A DNA stretch of 39,234 bases from JBDTSW01 sp039930945. Its GTDB lineage: Bacteria > Actinomycetota > Thermoleophilia > Solirubrobacterales > 70-9. Every line of letters begins with the position of its first letter. Positions within the stretch are counted from its first letter, which is position 1. A program made the position numbers and the translations under genes. Under the pieces are notes generated by a model that worked only from the letters and a program-made list of their open reading frames with translations, ran no database searches and was not told the DNA's origin. The DNA lies in the NCBI GenBank assembly GCA_039930945.1, contig JBDTSW010000006.1, positions 1-39,234 on the forward strand, written 5' to 3'. Positions 15,323-21,992 of this stretch are shown here, piece by piece.

Positions 15323-16701
15323 GCTCTGATCAGCTCCAAAACGCGGTCTCTCCTTTGCTCCATGTCCGCGTGCGAGACGAGCGACTCGAGGTTGAGGCGC
15401 AGCAGTGGCTCGGTGTTGGACGGGCGCACGTTGAAGTGCCAGTCGGGGTAATCGACCGAGACGCCGTCGAGCCAGCTCACCTCGGCGTCGGCGTGGAGCT
15501 CGGCGATCTCGCGCATCTTCGCCTCCTGGTCTGAGACCTCGGAGTTGATCTCGCCGGAGATGAAGTAGCGCTCGCGCAGGGCACCGACCAGCTCCGCCAG
15601 CGTGCGCTTCTGGGTCGACAGCAGCTCGAGGACGAGCAGGGCCGGAATCGTGCCCGAGTCCGCGCACCAGAAGTCGCGGAAGTAGTAGTGGCCGGAGACC
15701 TCGCCGCCGAAGGCCGCGTCGTAGGTGCGCAGGGCCTGCTTGAAGTAGGCGTGTCCGACCCGGTTGATCTGCGCCTTGCCACCGAGGCTGGTGACCATGT
15801 CCGGGACCGCGCGGCTGGCGCGGACGTCGTAGAGGATCGTCGCGCCGGGCTCGTTTTGGAGCACGTGGCGTGCCAGCAGCGCCGTGAGGAAGTCCCCGTC
15901 GACGAACGCGCCCTCGCCGTCGATGAAGAAACAGCGGTCAGCATCACCGTCCCAGGCGATCCCCAGGTCGGCCTGCTCGGCGAGCACGCGGTCGACCACG
16001 AACTGGCGGTTCTCTTCGAGCAGCGGGTTGGGCTCGTGGTCGGGGAACTCGCCATCGGGAACCCAGTAGGTCGTGGTCGGCTCGAGCCCGAGGCGCTCCA
16101 GCAGCGGCCCGATCATCGGCCCGGCCATGCCGTTGCCACCGTCGACGACAAGCTTGATCGGCCTGATCGAATCGGCGTCGATGAAGGAGAGCGCGTGTTG
16201 GTCGAATTCCTCGTAAACATCGATCGCCTCGATCGAGCCGCCGCCAGGCGGCGGCGGCAGCCCGCGCTCGATCAGGTCCCGGACGTCGCCGATCCCGGCG
16301 TCGCCCGAGAGCGCCAGCGCTCCCTCGCGGACGAGCTTCACCCCGGTGTACGCCTTGGGGTTGTGAGACGCGGTCACCATCGCGCCGCCGTCGAGCTTGC
16401 GCGAGCCGACGAGGAAATAGAGCATCTCGGTGGCGACCAGGCCGGCGTCGAGGACGTGGCAGCCCTCCTCGACCAGGCCCTCCCGCAGCCGCCCGCTCAT
16501 CTCCGGCGCCTGCAGGCGCATGTCGCGGCCGAGGCCGACCCGGAGGTCGGTCGTGCGCTTGCCCCGCAGGTCGGCGAGCACCCGGGCGAAGGCGCGGCCG
16601 ATGAGGTAGGCGGTGTCGCCGTCCATCTCGGATCCGTAGAGGCCGCGGATGTCGTAGGCCTTGAAGATCCCAGGCGGCGTCTTCACCGGGGGGCTAGTCA
16701 A
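15319..16701 (-). CDS. manB: Phosphomannomutase/phosphoglucomutase
   Basis: 460 aa, normal for the alpha-D-phosphohexomutase family, which interconverts hexose 6- and 1-phosphates for nucleotide-sugar and glycan synthesis. All four functional loops are visible: the phosphoserine loop GGAMVTASHNPKAYTG, the metal-binding loop IAWDGDADRCFFID, the sugar-binding loop AFGGEVSGHYYF, and the phosphate-binding loop NVRPSNTEPLLRLN. The start is either TTG 16701, overlapping the upstream HIT stop, or GTG 16686, which gives VKTPPGIFKAYDIRG; neither has a clear Shine-Dalgarno. Precise sugar specificity cannot be read from sequence, and the symbol follows the usual actinobacterial naming. Confidence 0.92.
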   Translation of the reverse strand: MTSPPVKTPPGIFKAYDIRGLYGSEMDGDTAYLIGRAFARVLADLRGKRTTDLRVGLGRDMRLQAPEMSGRLREGLVEEGCHVLDAGLVATEMLYFLVGSRKLDGGAMVTASHNPKAYTGVKLVREGALALSGDAGIGDVRDLIERGLPPPPGGGSIEAIDVYEEFDQHALSFIDADSIRPIKLVVDGGNGMAGPMIGPLLERLGLEPTTTYWVPDGEFPDHEPNPLLEENRQFVVDRVLAEQADLGIAWDGDADRCFFIDGEGAFVDGDFLTALLARHVLQNEPGATILYDVRASRAVPDMVTSLGGKAQINRVGHAYFKQALRTYDAAFGGEVSGHYYFRDFWCADSGTIPALLVLELLSTQKRTLAELVGALRERYFISGEINSEVSDQEAKMREIAELHADAEVSWLDGVSVDYPDWHFNVRPSNTEPLLRLNLESLVSHADMEQRRDRVLELIRA

Positions 16702-17185
16702 AGGCGCCTCCCAGTGCCTCGTAGGTCTGCTCGAGCGTCTGCGGCATCACCCGGGTGTCGGCAAGTACCGGCATGAAGTTCGTGTCGCCGCCCCAGCGCG
16801 GGACGACGTGCATGTGGATGTGGTGCTCGACGCCGGCGCCGGCGACGCGGCCCTGATTGAAGCCGACGTTGTAGCCGTGAGGCTCGTAGCGCTCCTCCAA
16901 GGCGGACATCGCCCGTTGAGCCAGGGCCATGATCTCGGCCGTCGTCTCGGTGTCCAAGGCGGTGATGCTGGCGACGTGCTCGAACGGCGCCACCATCAGG
17001 TGCCCGTTCGTGTACGGGTAGAGGTTGAGGATGACGAAGCAGCGATCGCCGCGGTGGACGATCAGGTTGGCCTGGTCATCTGACTCGGCCGGCTTGGCGC
17101 AGAAGATGCACTCGTCGGCGGAGTCCTTGGAGGCGTCCGTCACGTAGGCGAGGCGCCACGGCGCCCAGATGCGTTGCGTGGCCAC
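16694..17185 (-). CDS. HIT family protein, Ap4A phosphorylase-like
   Basis: 163 aa from GTG 17185. The opening QRIWAPWRLAYV, the CIFCAKP zinc site, LNLYPYTNGHLMVAPFEHVA and the histidine triad EHHIHMHVVPRWGGDTNFMP are typical of the actinobacterial HIT subgroup that includes the mycobacterial diadenosine tetraphosphate phosphorylase. Family enzymes split Ap4A-type dinucleotides; activity here is inferred. A TAGGAT -10 box (minus strand, 17199-17194) lies 8 nt before the GTG without a Shine-Dalgarno, so this gene probably has its own near-leaderless transcript in addition to read-through from corA. The stop overlaps the TTG candidate of the phosphomannomutase gene. Confidence 0.88.
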   Translation of the reverse strand: MATQRIWAPWRLAYVTDASKDSADECIFCAKPAESDDQANLIVHRGDRCFVILNLYPYTNGHLMVAPFEHVASITALDTETTAEIMALAQRAMSALEERYEPHGYNVGFNQGRVAGAGVEHHIHMHVVPRWGGDTNFMPVLADTRVMPQTLEQTYEALGGAFD

Positions 17186-17193
17186 ACGGCCGC

Positions 17194-17199
17194 ATCCTA
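17194..17199 (-). promoter_or_regulatory. -10 box TAGGAT for the HIT gene
   Basis: On the minus strand TAGGAT is followed by 8 nt and then GTG 17185. It lies in the 29-nt gap after corA, with no Shine-Dalgarno. Confidence 0.4.
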
Positions 17200-17214
17200 G
17201 GGATGGCGTCGCGA

Positions 17215-18225
17215 CTACAGCCAGCCGCGGCGGCGGAAGTAGCTGAGCATCCCCACCAGCAGGGCCGCCATCGCGCCGACGATGATCCAGAAGCCCGCCG
17301 GGTCGCCCTCGCCGGGGACCCCCACGTTCATGCCCCAGAGGCTGGCGATCAGGGTCAGCGGCAGGATGACCACGCTGAACGCGGTGAGCACGCGGAGGAT
17401 GTCGTTGACTCGGTGAGAGAGCACCGACTCGTTGGTGTCCTCGAGGGCCTCGACGGCCTCCTTGTAGTTCTCGAGCATGTCCCAGATGCGCTCGTGCGCG
17501 TCGGCGATGTCGTCGAAGTAGACCTCGAGCTCACCCTCGGTCGGGGCGAGGAAGGCCTGCTTGGAGTTCTCGAGGTCGCGCAGCACCGTCCGCTGCGGGC
17601 GGATCACCTTGCGGAAGTTGATGATCTCCTGCTTGACGTTGGAGATGTCGCGCACGATCTCCTCGGAGCGGCCCTCGAAGATCTCGTCCTCGACGGCGTC
17701 GAGCTTGTTGCCGATCTTTCGCAGCATCGGGAAGCAGTAGTCGAAGCTGTCGTCGACGATCCGGTAGAGCAGGTAGCCGGAGCCCTTGGAGAAGTGCTGC
17801 TCTCGCAGCTCCTGCTTGGCGCGGCAGCGCTCGAACAGGTACTCGACCGGCTGCAGCGGCTGGTTGGGGATGGTGACGAGGAAGTCGCGGCCGACGAAGA
17901 TGTCGAGCTCGCCCGCGTTCAGGCGGCCGACGGCCCGGTCGAACACCGGGAAGTGGAGGACGATGAACAGGTAGTCGTCGTACTCGTCGATCTTCGGCCG
18001 CTGGTTGCGCGATAGCACGTCCTCCAGGTCCAGCGGGTGGAAGTCGAAGTGCTCCTCGAGCCAGCCCATCTCGAGCGTGGACGGGCGCTCGATGTTGACC
18101 CAGCGCAGGCCCTCGCCGGCGATCGCCTCGACGTTGGGGGTGCGCTCGCGCTGAGGCTCAGGGGATGAGGCGAGCGCGGCGCCGCGTGCGCTGCGGCGCA
18201 GCCTGGGCTTCGGAAGGCTCGGCAT
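17215..18225 (-). CDS. corA: CorA-type magnesium/cobalt channel
   Basis: 336 aa. CorA forms pentameric channels taking up divalent cations. The cytoplasmic domain starts around LRWVNIERPSTLEMGWLEEHF; the long stalk helices run through LRKIGNKLDAVEDEIFEG and VLSHRVNDILRVLTAFSVV. The pore signature is present as SLWGMNVG (GMN motif, usually YGMNF) between two C-terminal membrane helices (TAFSVVILPLTLIASL and FWIIVGAMAALLVGMLSYF), with a basic end RRRGWL. Start ATG 18225 follows a weak GAG. A TACCCT -10-like box lies about 45 nt upstream on the minus strand (18275-18270). First gene of the minus-strand cluster and divergent from the SAM-riboswitch operon. Confidence 0.92.
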   Translation of the reverse strand: MPSLPKPRLRRSARGAALASSPEPQRERTPNVEAIAGEGLRWVNIERPSTLEMGWLEEHFDFHPLDLEDVLSRNQRPKIDEYDDYLFIVLHFPVFDRAVGRLNAGELDIFVGRDFLVTIPNQPLQPVEYLFERCRAKQELREQHFSKGSGYLLYRIVDDSFDYCFPMLRKIGNKLDAVEDEIFEGRSEEIVRDISNVKQEIINFRKVIRPQRTVLRDLENSKQAFLAPTEGELEVYFDDIADAHERIWDMLENYKEAVEALEDTNESVLSHRVNDILRVLTAFSVVILPLTLIASLWGMNVGVPGEGDPAGFWIIVGAMAALLVGMLSYFRRRGWL

Positions 18226-18314
18226 CGGCTTGGCTCGATTCGCTCGCTCGCGGGTCCATGACTGGCCCTAGGGTACCCGCAGCCGGGCCGCGGGAGCGGG
18301 TCATGGCAACCGGC

Positions 18315-18342
18315 TTGCAGGCGCCAAACCGCTTGCTATATT
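18315..18342 (+). promoter_or_regulatory. Promoter of the SAM-riboswitch operon
   Basis: TTGCAG (-35, 18315-18320), a 16-nt spacer and TATATT (-10, 18337-18342) form one of the two best sigma-70-type promoters in the window. The predicted start near 18349 lies about 10 nt before the first helix of the riboswitch. Confidence 0.7.
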
Positions 18343-18359
18343 GCGCAGCACATAACCGC

Positions 18360-18469
18360 CACATCTAGAGGGGTGGAGGGACTGGCCCGTTGAAACCCCG
18401 GCAACCCCCCCGAAGCGAGAGCTGAGGGGAAGGTGCCAATTCCAGCAGGTGGATTGCCTGACAGATGTG
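18360..18469 (+). ncRNA. SAM-I (S-box) riboswitch aptamer
   Basis: The conserved S-box core is easily read: GGTGGAGGGACTGGCCC, then TTGAAACCCCGGCAACC, a variable P3 arm, then AAGGTGCCAATTCCAGC and the closing strand. P1 is formed by CACATCT (18360-18366) with AGATGTG (18463-18469), seven perfect pairs. SAM-I elements sense S-adenosylmethionine and turn genes off when it is plentiful. It lies between a strong promoter and the threonine-synthase-like gene; a terminator hairpin follows at 18489. Confidence 0.93.
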
Positions 18470-18488
18470 AGTTGAAGTCCCGAGACGG

Positions 18489-18522
18489 ACCTCTACTCGC
18501 ACCGGGTGGAGGTTCTTTCGTT
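18489..18522 (+). terminator. Intrinsic terminator of the SAM riboswitch (expression platform)
   Basis: ACCTCTACTC (18489-18498) pairs with GGGTGGAGGT (18504-18513) through ten pairs including two G-U, around a 5-nt loop, and is followed by the T-rich TCTTTCGTT. Position just after P1 fits SAM-induced premature termination. The U-run is imperfect. Confidence 0.65.
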
Positions 18523-18561
18523 GAGCACAAGCGAATCGGGACAGAGAGCGAGGAACGACTA

Positions 18562-19806
18562 ATGGCCGTCACAGGTCTGCGGTGCAAGGAATGCGAGGCC
18601 GGCTACCCGCTGGAGGCTCGCTATGTGTGTGAGCAGTGCTTCGGCCCCCTGGAGGTCGCCTATGACCACTCCGGGCTCGACCCCGCGGAGGCGCGGCGCA
18701 AGATCCAGGCCGGCAGCCCCGGCATCTGGCGCTACGCCGACTTCCTCCCGTTCGAGGAGCGTCCCCCCTCGACTCGCACCTCGCTGGAGCCGGGGATGAC
18801 GCCGCTGGTGCGCGCCGACCGGCTGGCCGAGCGCCTCGGGCTGGGTGAGGTGTTCGTCAAGAACGACGCCGCCAACCCCACCCACTCGTTCAAGGACCGC
18901 GTCGTCGGCGTCGCCGTGGCGAAGGCGCGCGAGCTCGGCTTCACGACGCTCGCCTGTGCCTCGACCGGCAACCTCGCCAACGCGGTCGCGGCACACGCCG
19001 CCGCCGCCGGCCTCGACTCGTATGTGTTCGTGCCCGCCGACCTCGAGGAGCAGAAGCTGCTCGCCACCAGCGTCTACGGCACCGAGCTGGTCGGCGTCAA
19101 CGGCAACTACGACGACGTCAACCGCCTCTGCACGGAGCTGTGCGAGACGCGCCCGTGGGCATTCGTCAACGTCAACCTCCGTCCCTACTACTCGGAGGGG
19201 TCGAAGACGGTCGCCTTCGAGGTCGTCGAGCAGCTCGGGTGGCAGCTTCCCGATCGAATCGTCTGCCCGATCGCCTCGGGCTCGCTGTTCACCCGGATCG
19301 GGCGCGGCTTCCAGGATTGGATCGACCTCGGGCTGGTCGAGGGCGAGCTGCCGGCCTTCAGCGGCGCCCAGGCCGAAGGCTGCGGGCCGGTGGCCCAGGC
19401 CTACGCGCAAGGGTGGGAGATCTGCAAGCCGACGCGCCCGGACACGATCGCCAAGAGCCTCGCGATCGGCGACCCCGCCGACGGCCCCTACGCGCTGGAG
19501 CTGGCGCGGCGGACCGGAGGCTCGGTCACCGCGGTCAGCGATGACGAGATCCGCGACGGGATCCGCCTGCTCGCCGAAACCACCGGCATCTTCACCGAGA
19601 CCGCCGGCGGCGTCACCGTCGCCACCCTGCGCCGGCTCGCCGAGGCGGGCGAGATCGATCACTCGGAGCGGGTCGTGGTGGCGATCACGGGGGAGGGCCT
19701 GAAGACGCTCGACGCCACCCGTGACAGCTTCCGCATGACGGAGATCGAGCCGACGCTCGCCGACTTCGAGGCAAGCGCCGCCTGCGTCCAGCCCGCGGCC
19801 GCCTGA
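18562..19806 (+). CDS. Threonine-synthase-like PLP enzyme, possible homocysteine synthase
   Basis: 414 aa, fold type II PLP enzyme of the threonine synthase family. An N-terminal zinc ribbon (CKEC...CEQC, residues 9-28) precedes the catalytic domain. The PLP lysine is in NPTHSFKDRVVG, and ASTGNLANAVAAHAA is the substrate-binding Asn loop. The PLP-phosphate loop reads PIASGSLFTRIG where I would expect a PVGNAGN-type loop in housekeeping actinobacterial ThrC. ATG 18562 has a Shine-Dalgarno (GAGGAA, 8 nt). It is controlled by a SAM-I riboswitch and followed at once by a CysO-like sulfur carrier. Plain threonine synthase is the default call, but the context favours sulfur transfer to O-phosphohomoserine or a related substrate. 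I recall reports of such an enzyme-carrier pair in Streptomyces, which I cannot verify here. Confidence 0.85.
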   Translation: MAVTGLRCKECEAGYPLEARYVCEQCFGPLEVAYDHSGLDPAEARRKIQAGSPGIWRYADFLPFEERPPSTRTSLEPGMTPLVRADRLAERLGLGEVFVKNDAANPTHSFKDRVVGVAVAKARELGFTTLACASTGNLANAVAAHAAAAGLDSYVFVPADLEEQKLLATSVYGTELVGVNGNYDDVNRLCTELCETRPWAFVNVNLRPYYSEGSKTVAFEVVEQLGWQLPDRIVCPIASGSLFTRIGRGFQDWIDLGLVEGELPAFSGAQAEGCGPVAQAYAQGWEICKPTRPDTIAKSLAIGDPADGPYALELARRTGGSVTAVSDDEIRDGIRLLAETTGIFTETAGGVTVATLRRLAEAGEIDHSERVVVAITGEGLKTLDATRDSFRMTEIEPTLADFEASAACVQPAAA

Positions 19807-19810
19807 GCGC

Positions 19811-19816
19811 TAGATT
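19811..19816 (+). promoter_or_regulatory. -10 box TAGATT before the sulfur-carrier gene
   Basis: TAGATT lies 5 nt before GTG 19822 and 8 nt before ATG 19825, in the short gap after the PLP enzyme gene. It could give a leaderless transcript not controlled by the riboswitch. Confidence 0.35.
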
Positions 19817-19824
19817 TCCCGGTG

Positions 19825-20097
19825 ATGGCGATCACGGTCAAGATCCCGGCGCAGCTTCGCGGCGTCACCAAGGGCGAGAGCGAGGTCGAGGTCGACGGGG
19901 AGACCGTCGGCGAGGCTCTCGACGCCGTCTTCGACCAGCACTCAGATCTGCGGGCGAGGATCACCGAGGACGGCGCCCTGCGGCGGTTCGTCAACGTCTA
20001 CGTCTCGGGAGAGGACATCCGCTTCCAGGACGGGCTCGAGACCTCACTGTCCAACGGCGACGAGGTGACCATCCTGCCGGCGGTCGCCGGGGGCTGA
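19825..20097 (+). CDS. CysO/ThiS/MoaD-like sulfur carrier protein
   Basis: 90 aa, ubiquitin-like fold, ending in Gly-Gly (DEVTILPAVAGG). This end, together with RRFVNVYVSGEDIRFQDGL, closely resembles mycobacterial CysO, the carrier whose C-terminal thiocarboxylate feeds CysM. Carriers of this kind are adenylated by an E1-like MoeB/ThiF enzyme and then sulfurated; no such enzyme and no Mec-type protease is in the window. ATG 19825 is used; the preceding GTG 19822 is equally possible. Because its partner is a threonine-synthase-like enzyme under a SAM riboswitch, the acceptor may be a homoserine ester giving homocysteine instead of a serine ester giving cysteine. The carrier assignment is firm, the pathway inferred. 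Confidence 0.88.
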   Translation: MAITVKIPAQLRGVTKGESEVEVDGETVGEALDAVFDQHSDLRARITEDGALRRFVNVYVSGEDIRFQDGLETSLSNGDEVTILPAVAGG

Positions 20098-20106
20098 ACC
20101 CCCCGG

Positions 20107-20850
20107 GTGGCTGGGCCGGAGCCAGTCGCGATCCTCTGCGGTGGCCGCGGGACGCGGCTGCAGGAGCACACGCACGCAATCCCCAAGGCGCTGGTGGAGA
20201 TCGGCGGCCGACCGATCCTCTGGCACGTGATCCGCATCTACGCCGCCCAGGGGCAGCGGCGCTTCCTCCTGCTCACCGGCCACCTCGGCGAGATGATCGA
20301 GCGTTTCGTCGCCGCGACCGAGTGGCCGGAGGCGCTCGAGATCGAGTGCGTGCGCACCGGCAAGGACACCCCCACCGGGGGGCGTCTGGCGCTCGCCGCC
20401 GCCAGGCTCGGCGAGGGGGCCTTCCAGCTCACCTACGCCGACGGCGTCGCCGACATCGACCTGGCGGCGCTGGCCGCGGCGCACCGAGGCCGGGGCGCGC
20501 TGGCGACGCTGACAGTGGTCCGCCCCCACAGCCAGTGGGGAGTGGCCGTGGTCGACGACGACGACCGGGTCAGCGGGTTCGAGGAGAAGCCGCGCCTCGA
20601 CCACTGGGTCAACGGCGGCTTCATGGTGGTCGAGCCGGCGTTCCTCGAGCGGCTGGATCCCTCCAGCGTGCTTGAGCGGGCGCCACTGCAAGGCGCCGCC
20701 GCCGATGGCCGCCTGCACGCGCACCGCCACGCGGGATTCTGGGATTGCATGGACACCTACAAGGACGCGGTCGTCCTCAACGATCTCTGGGATGCGGGCA
20801 GCGCGCCCTGGGTGATCTGGGAGCGCGAGCCGGTCGGCGGGGGTCCGTGA
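20107..20850 (+). CDS. rfbF: Sugar nucleotidyltransferase, glucose-1-phosphate cytidylyltransferase-like
   Basis: 247 aa from GTG 20107, 9 nt after the sulfur carrier stop. The nucleotide-binding loop is VAILCGGRGTRLQEHTHAIP with the KALVEIGGRPILWHV block, close to RfbF enzymes that make CDP-glucose from CTP and glucose 1-phosphate. Further family features are YADGVADID (metal-binding Asp), SGFEEKPRLDHWVNGGFMV and FWDCMDTYKD near the C-terminus. The next gene is a matching sugar-nucleotide dehydratase, which supports a CDP-glucose route. A different base specificity (dTTP or UTP) cannot be excluded. GTGA overlap couples it to the next gene. Confidence 0.78.
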   Translation: MAGPEPVAILCGGRGTRLQEHTHAIPKALVEIGGRPILWHVIRIYAAQGQRRFLLLTGHLGEMIERFVAATEWPEALEIECVRTGKDTPTGGRLALAAARLGEGAFQLTYADGVADIDLAALAAAHRGRGALATLTVVRPHSQWGVAVVDDDDRVSGFEEKPRLDHWVNGGFMVVEPAFLERLDPSSVLERAPLQGAAADGRLHAHRHAGFWDCMDTYKDAVVLNDLWDAGSAPWVIWEREPVGGGP

Positions 20851-21839
20851 GCGCCGGCACGGCGCTGGTCACCGGAGCGCGTGGCTTCGTCGGCGCCTGG
20901 CTGGTGAAGGCGCTGCTCGAGCAGGGAACGCGGGTGGTCGCGCTGGACTCGGGCCGCTCCGAGCGCCCCGCCTCGACCCTGGAGCTGCTCGGGCTCGAGG
21001 GGGAAATCGACGACGTCCGCGGCGATCTCAACGACGCCGAGGTGCTGGCACGAGCCTTCTCCGAGCACGCGATCGACTCGGTCTTCCACCTCGCCGCCGA
21101 GACGATCGTCGCCACCGTCCAGGCCTCGCCGACGCGCGGGTTCGAGACCAACGTCCGCGGCACCTGGACCCTGCTCGACGTCTGCAGGCGGGCCGAGACC
21201 GAGCGGGTCGTGGTCGCGTCCTCGGACAAGGCCTACGGCGCTCACTCCGAGCTTCCCTACCGCGAGGACTTCGCGCTGCGGCCGACGGCTCCATATGAGG
21301 TCTCGAAGGCGGCGGCCGACCTGATCGCGCGCAGCTATTGGCATTCCTACGGGGTGCCGGTGGCCGTGACCCGCTTCGCCAACATCTACGGCGGCGGCGA
21401 CCTCAACTTCTCGCGCCTGGTGCCCGAGGCCGTCTGCGCCGCGCTCGAGGGCCGCTCGCCGGTGCTGCGCTCCGACGGCTCGCCGCAGCGTGACTTCCTC
21501 CACGTCTCGGACGCCGCGGCCGCCTACCTGGTGATCGCCGCCGCGCTCGACCGCGACGACGTCGGCGGCGAGGCCTTCAATGCCGGCGGCGGCGAGCCGC
21601 ATTCGGTCGGCGACGTCGTCGCGCGGATCGCCGAGCTGGCGGGCACCGGCGTCGAGCCCGAGATCCGCGGCGCGGGGAACCCGGCCGGCGAGATCGACCG
21701 CCAGTGGGTCGATCCGTCGAAGCTGCGCGAGCGCTGCGGCTGGGCCCCGCGGATCGGCCTGGACGACGGGCTGCGCCGGACGATCGAGTGGTACCGCACC
21801 CATCCGCAGGCGCGGCCGGCCGCCTCGCCTTCGGGGTGA
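20847..21839 (+). CDS. rfbG: NAD-dependent epimerase/dehydratase, CDP-glucose 4,6-dehydratase-like
   Basis: 330 aa from GTG 20847, overlapping the cytidylyltransferase stop (GTGA). It is an extended short-chain dehydrogenase: the NAD-binding VTGARGFVGAWL, the FHLAAETIV strand, SSDKAYG in the active site, and the catalytic YEVSK motif. QRDFLHVSDAAAAYL and FNAGGGEPHSVGDVV are typical of sugar-nucleotide dehydratases and epimerases. SSDKAYG and GAWL recall RfbG, which forms CDP-4-keto-6-deoxyglucose, but a related epimerase is possible. It probably supplies a deoxysugar for a surface glycan; no transferase for it lies next to it. Confidence 0.72.
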   Translation: MSAGTALVTGARGFVGAWLVKALLEQGTRVVALDSGRSERPASTLELLGLEGEIDDVRGDLNDAEVLARAFSEHAIDSVFHLAAETIVATVQASPTRGFETNVRGTWTLLDVCRRAETERVVVASSDKAYGAHSELPYREDFALRPTAPYEVSKAAADLIARSYWHSYGVPVAVTRFANIYGGGDLNFSRLVPEAVCAALEGRSPVLRSDGSPQRDFLHVSDAAAAYLVIAAALDRDDVGGEAFNAGGGEPHSVGDVVARIAELAGTGVEPEIRGAGNPAGEIDRQWVDPSKLRERCGWAPRIGLDDGLRRTIEWYRTHPQARPAASPSG

Positions 21840-21851
21840 TGGGTCGTTCAA

Positions 21852-21925
21852 CGCGCCCGGCAGGATTCGAACCTGCGGCCTCCGCCTCCGGAGGGCGGCG
21901 CTCTATCCAGCTGAGCTACGGGCGC
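21852..21925 (-). tRNA. tRNA-Arg (anticodon CCG)
   Basis: 74 nt on the minus strand. Acceptor arms GCGCCCG and CGGGCGC pair perfectly; the D arm is GCTC/GAGC; the anticodon stem CCGCC/GGCGG encloses loop CTCCGGA with anticodon CCG, reading CGG arginine codons; the T arm is GCAGG-TTCGAAT-CCTGC. The discriminator is G and CCA is not encoded. A TAGACT -10 box (21940-21935) lies 9 nt upstream. Confidence 0.95.
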
Positions 21926-21934
21926 CCGCGGGGC

Positions 21935-21940
21935 AGTCTA
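21935..21940 (-). promoter_or_regulatory. -10 box TAGACT of tRNA-Arg
   Basis: TAGACT on the minus strand, 9 nt before the mature tRNA 5' end. No clear -35 box is seen. Confidence 0.4.
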
Positions 21941-21980
21941 GATGGCCCGAGGGTGGCGCCGGGCAGACCAGCGCCGCGGC

Positions 21981-21986
21981 TACCGT
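21981..21986 (+). promoter_or_regulatory. -10 box TACCGT for leaderless rnz
   Basis: TACCGT ends exactly 6 nt before the ATG at 21993, with no Shine-Dalgarno. Confidence 0.45.
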
Positions 21987-21992
21987 AGGCCG

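Noticed and set aside
18158..18259. Short minus-strand ORF from ATG 18259 that overlaps the corA start out of frame
   Set aside because: It could be an inhibitory upstream ORF, but it does not end near the corA start and has no motif; at this GC content it is likely chance.
18433..18561. In-frame extension of the threonine-synthase-like protein to GTG 18433
   Set aside because: The extension lies inside the SAM riboswitch and its terminator. ATG 18562 has a proper Shine-Dalgarno and the zinc ribbon begins just after it.
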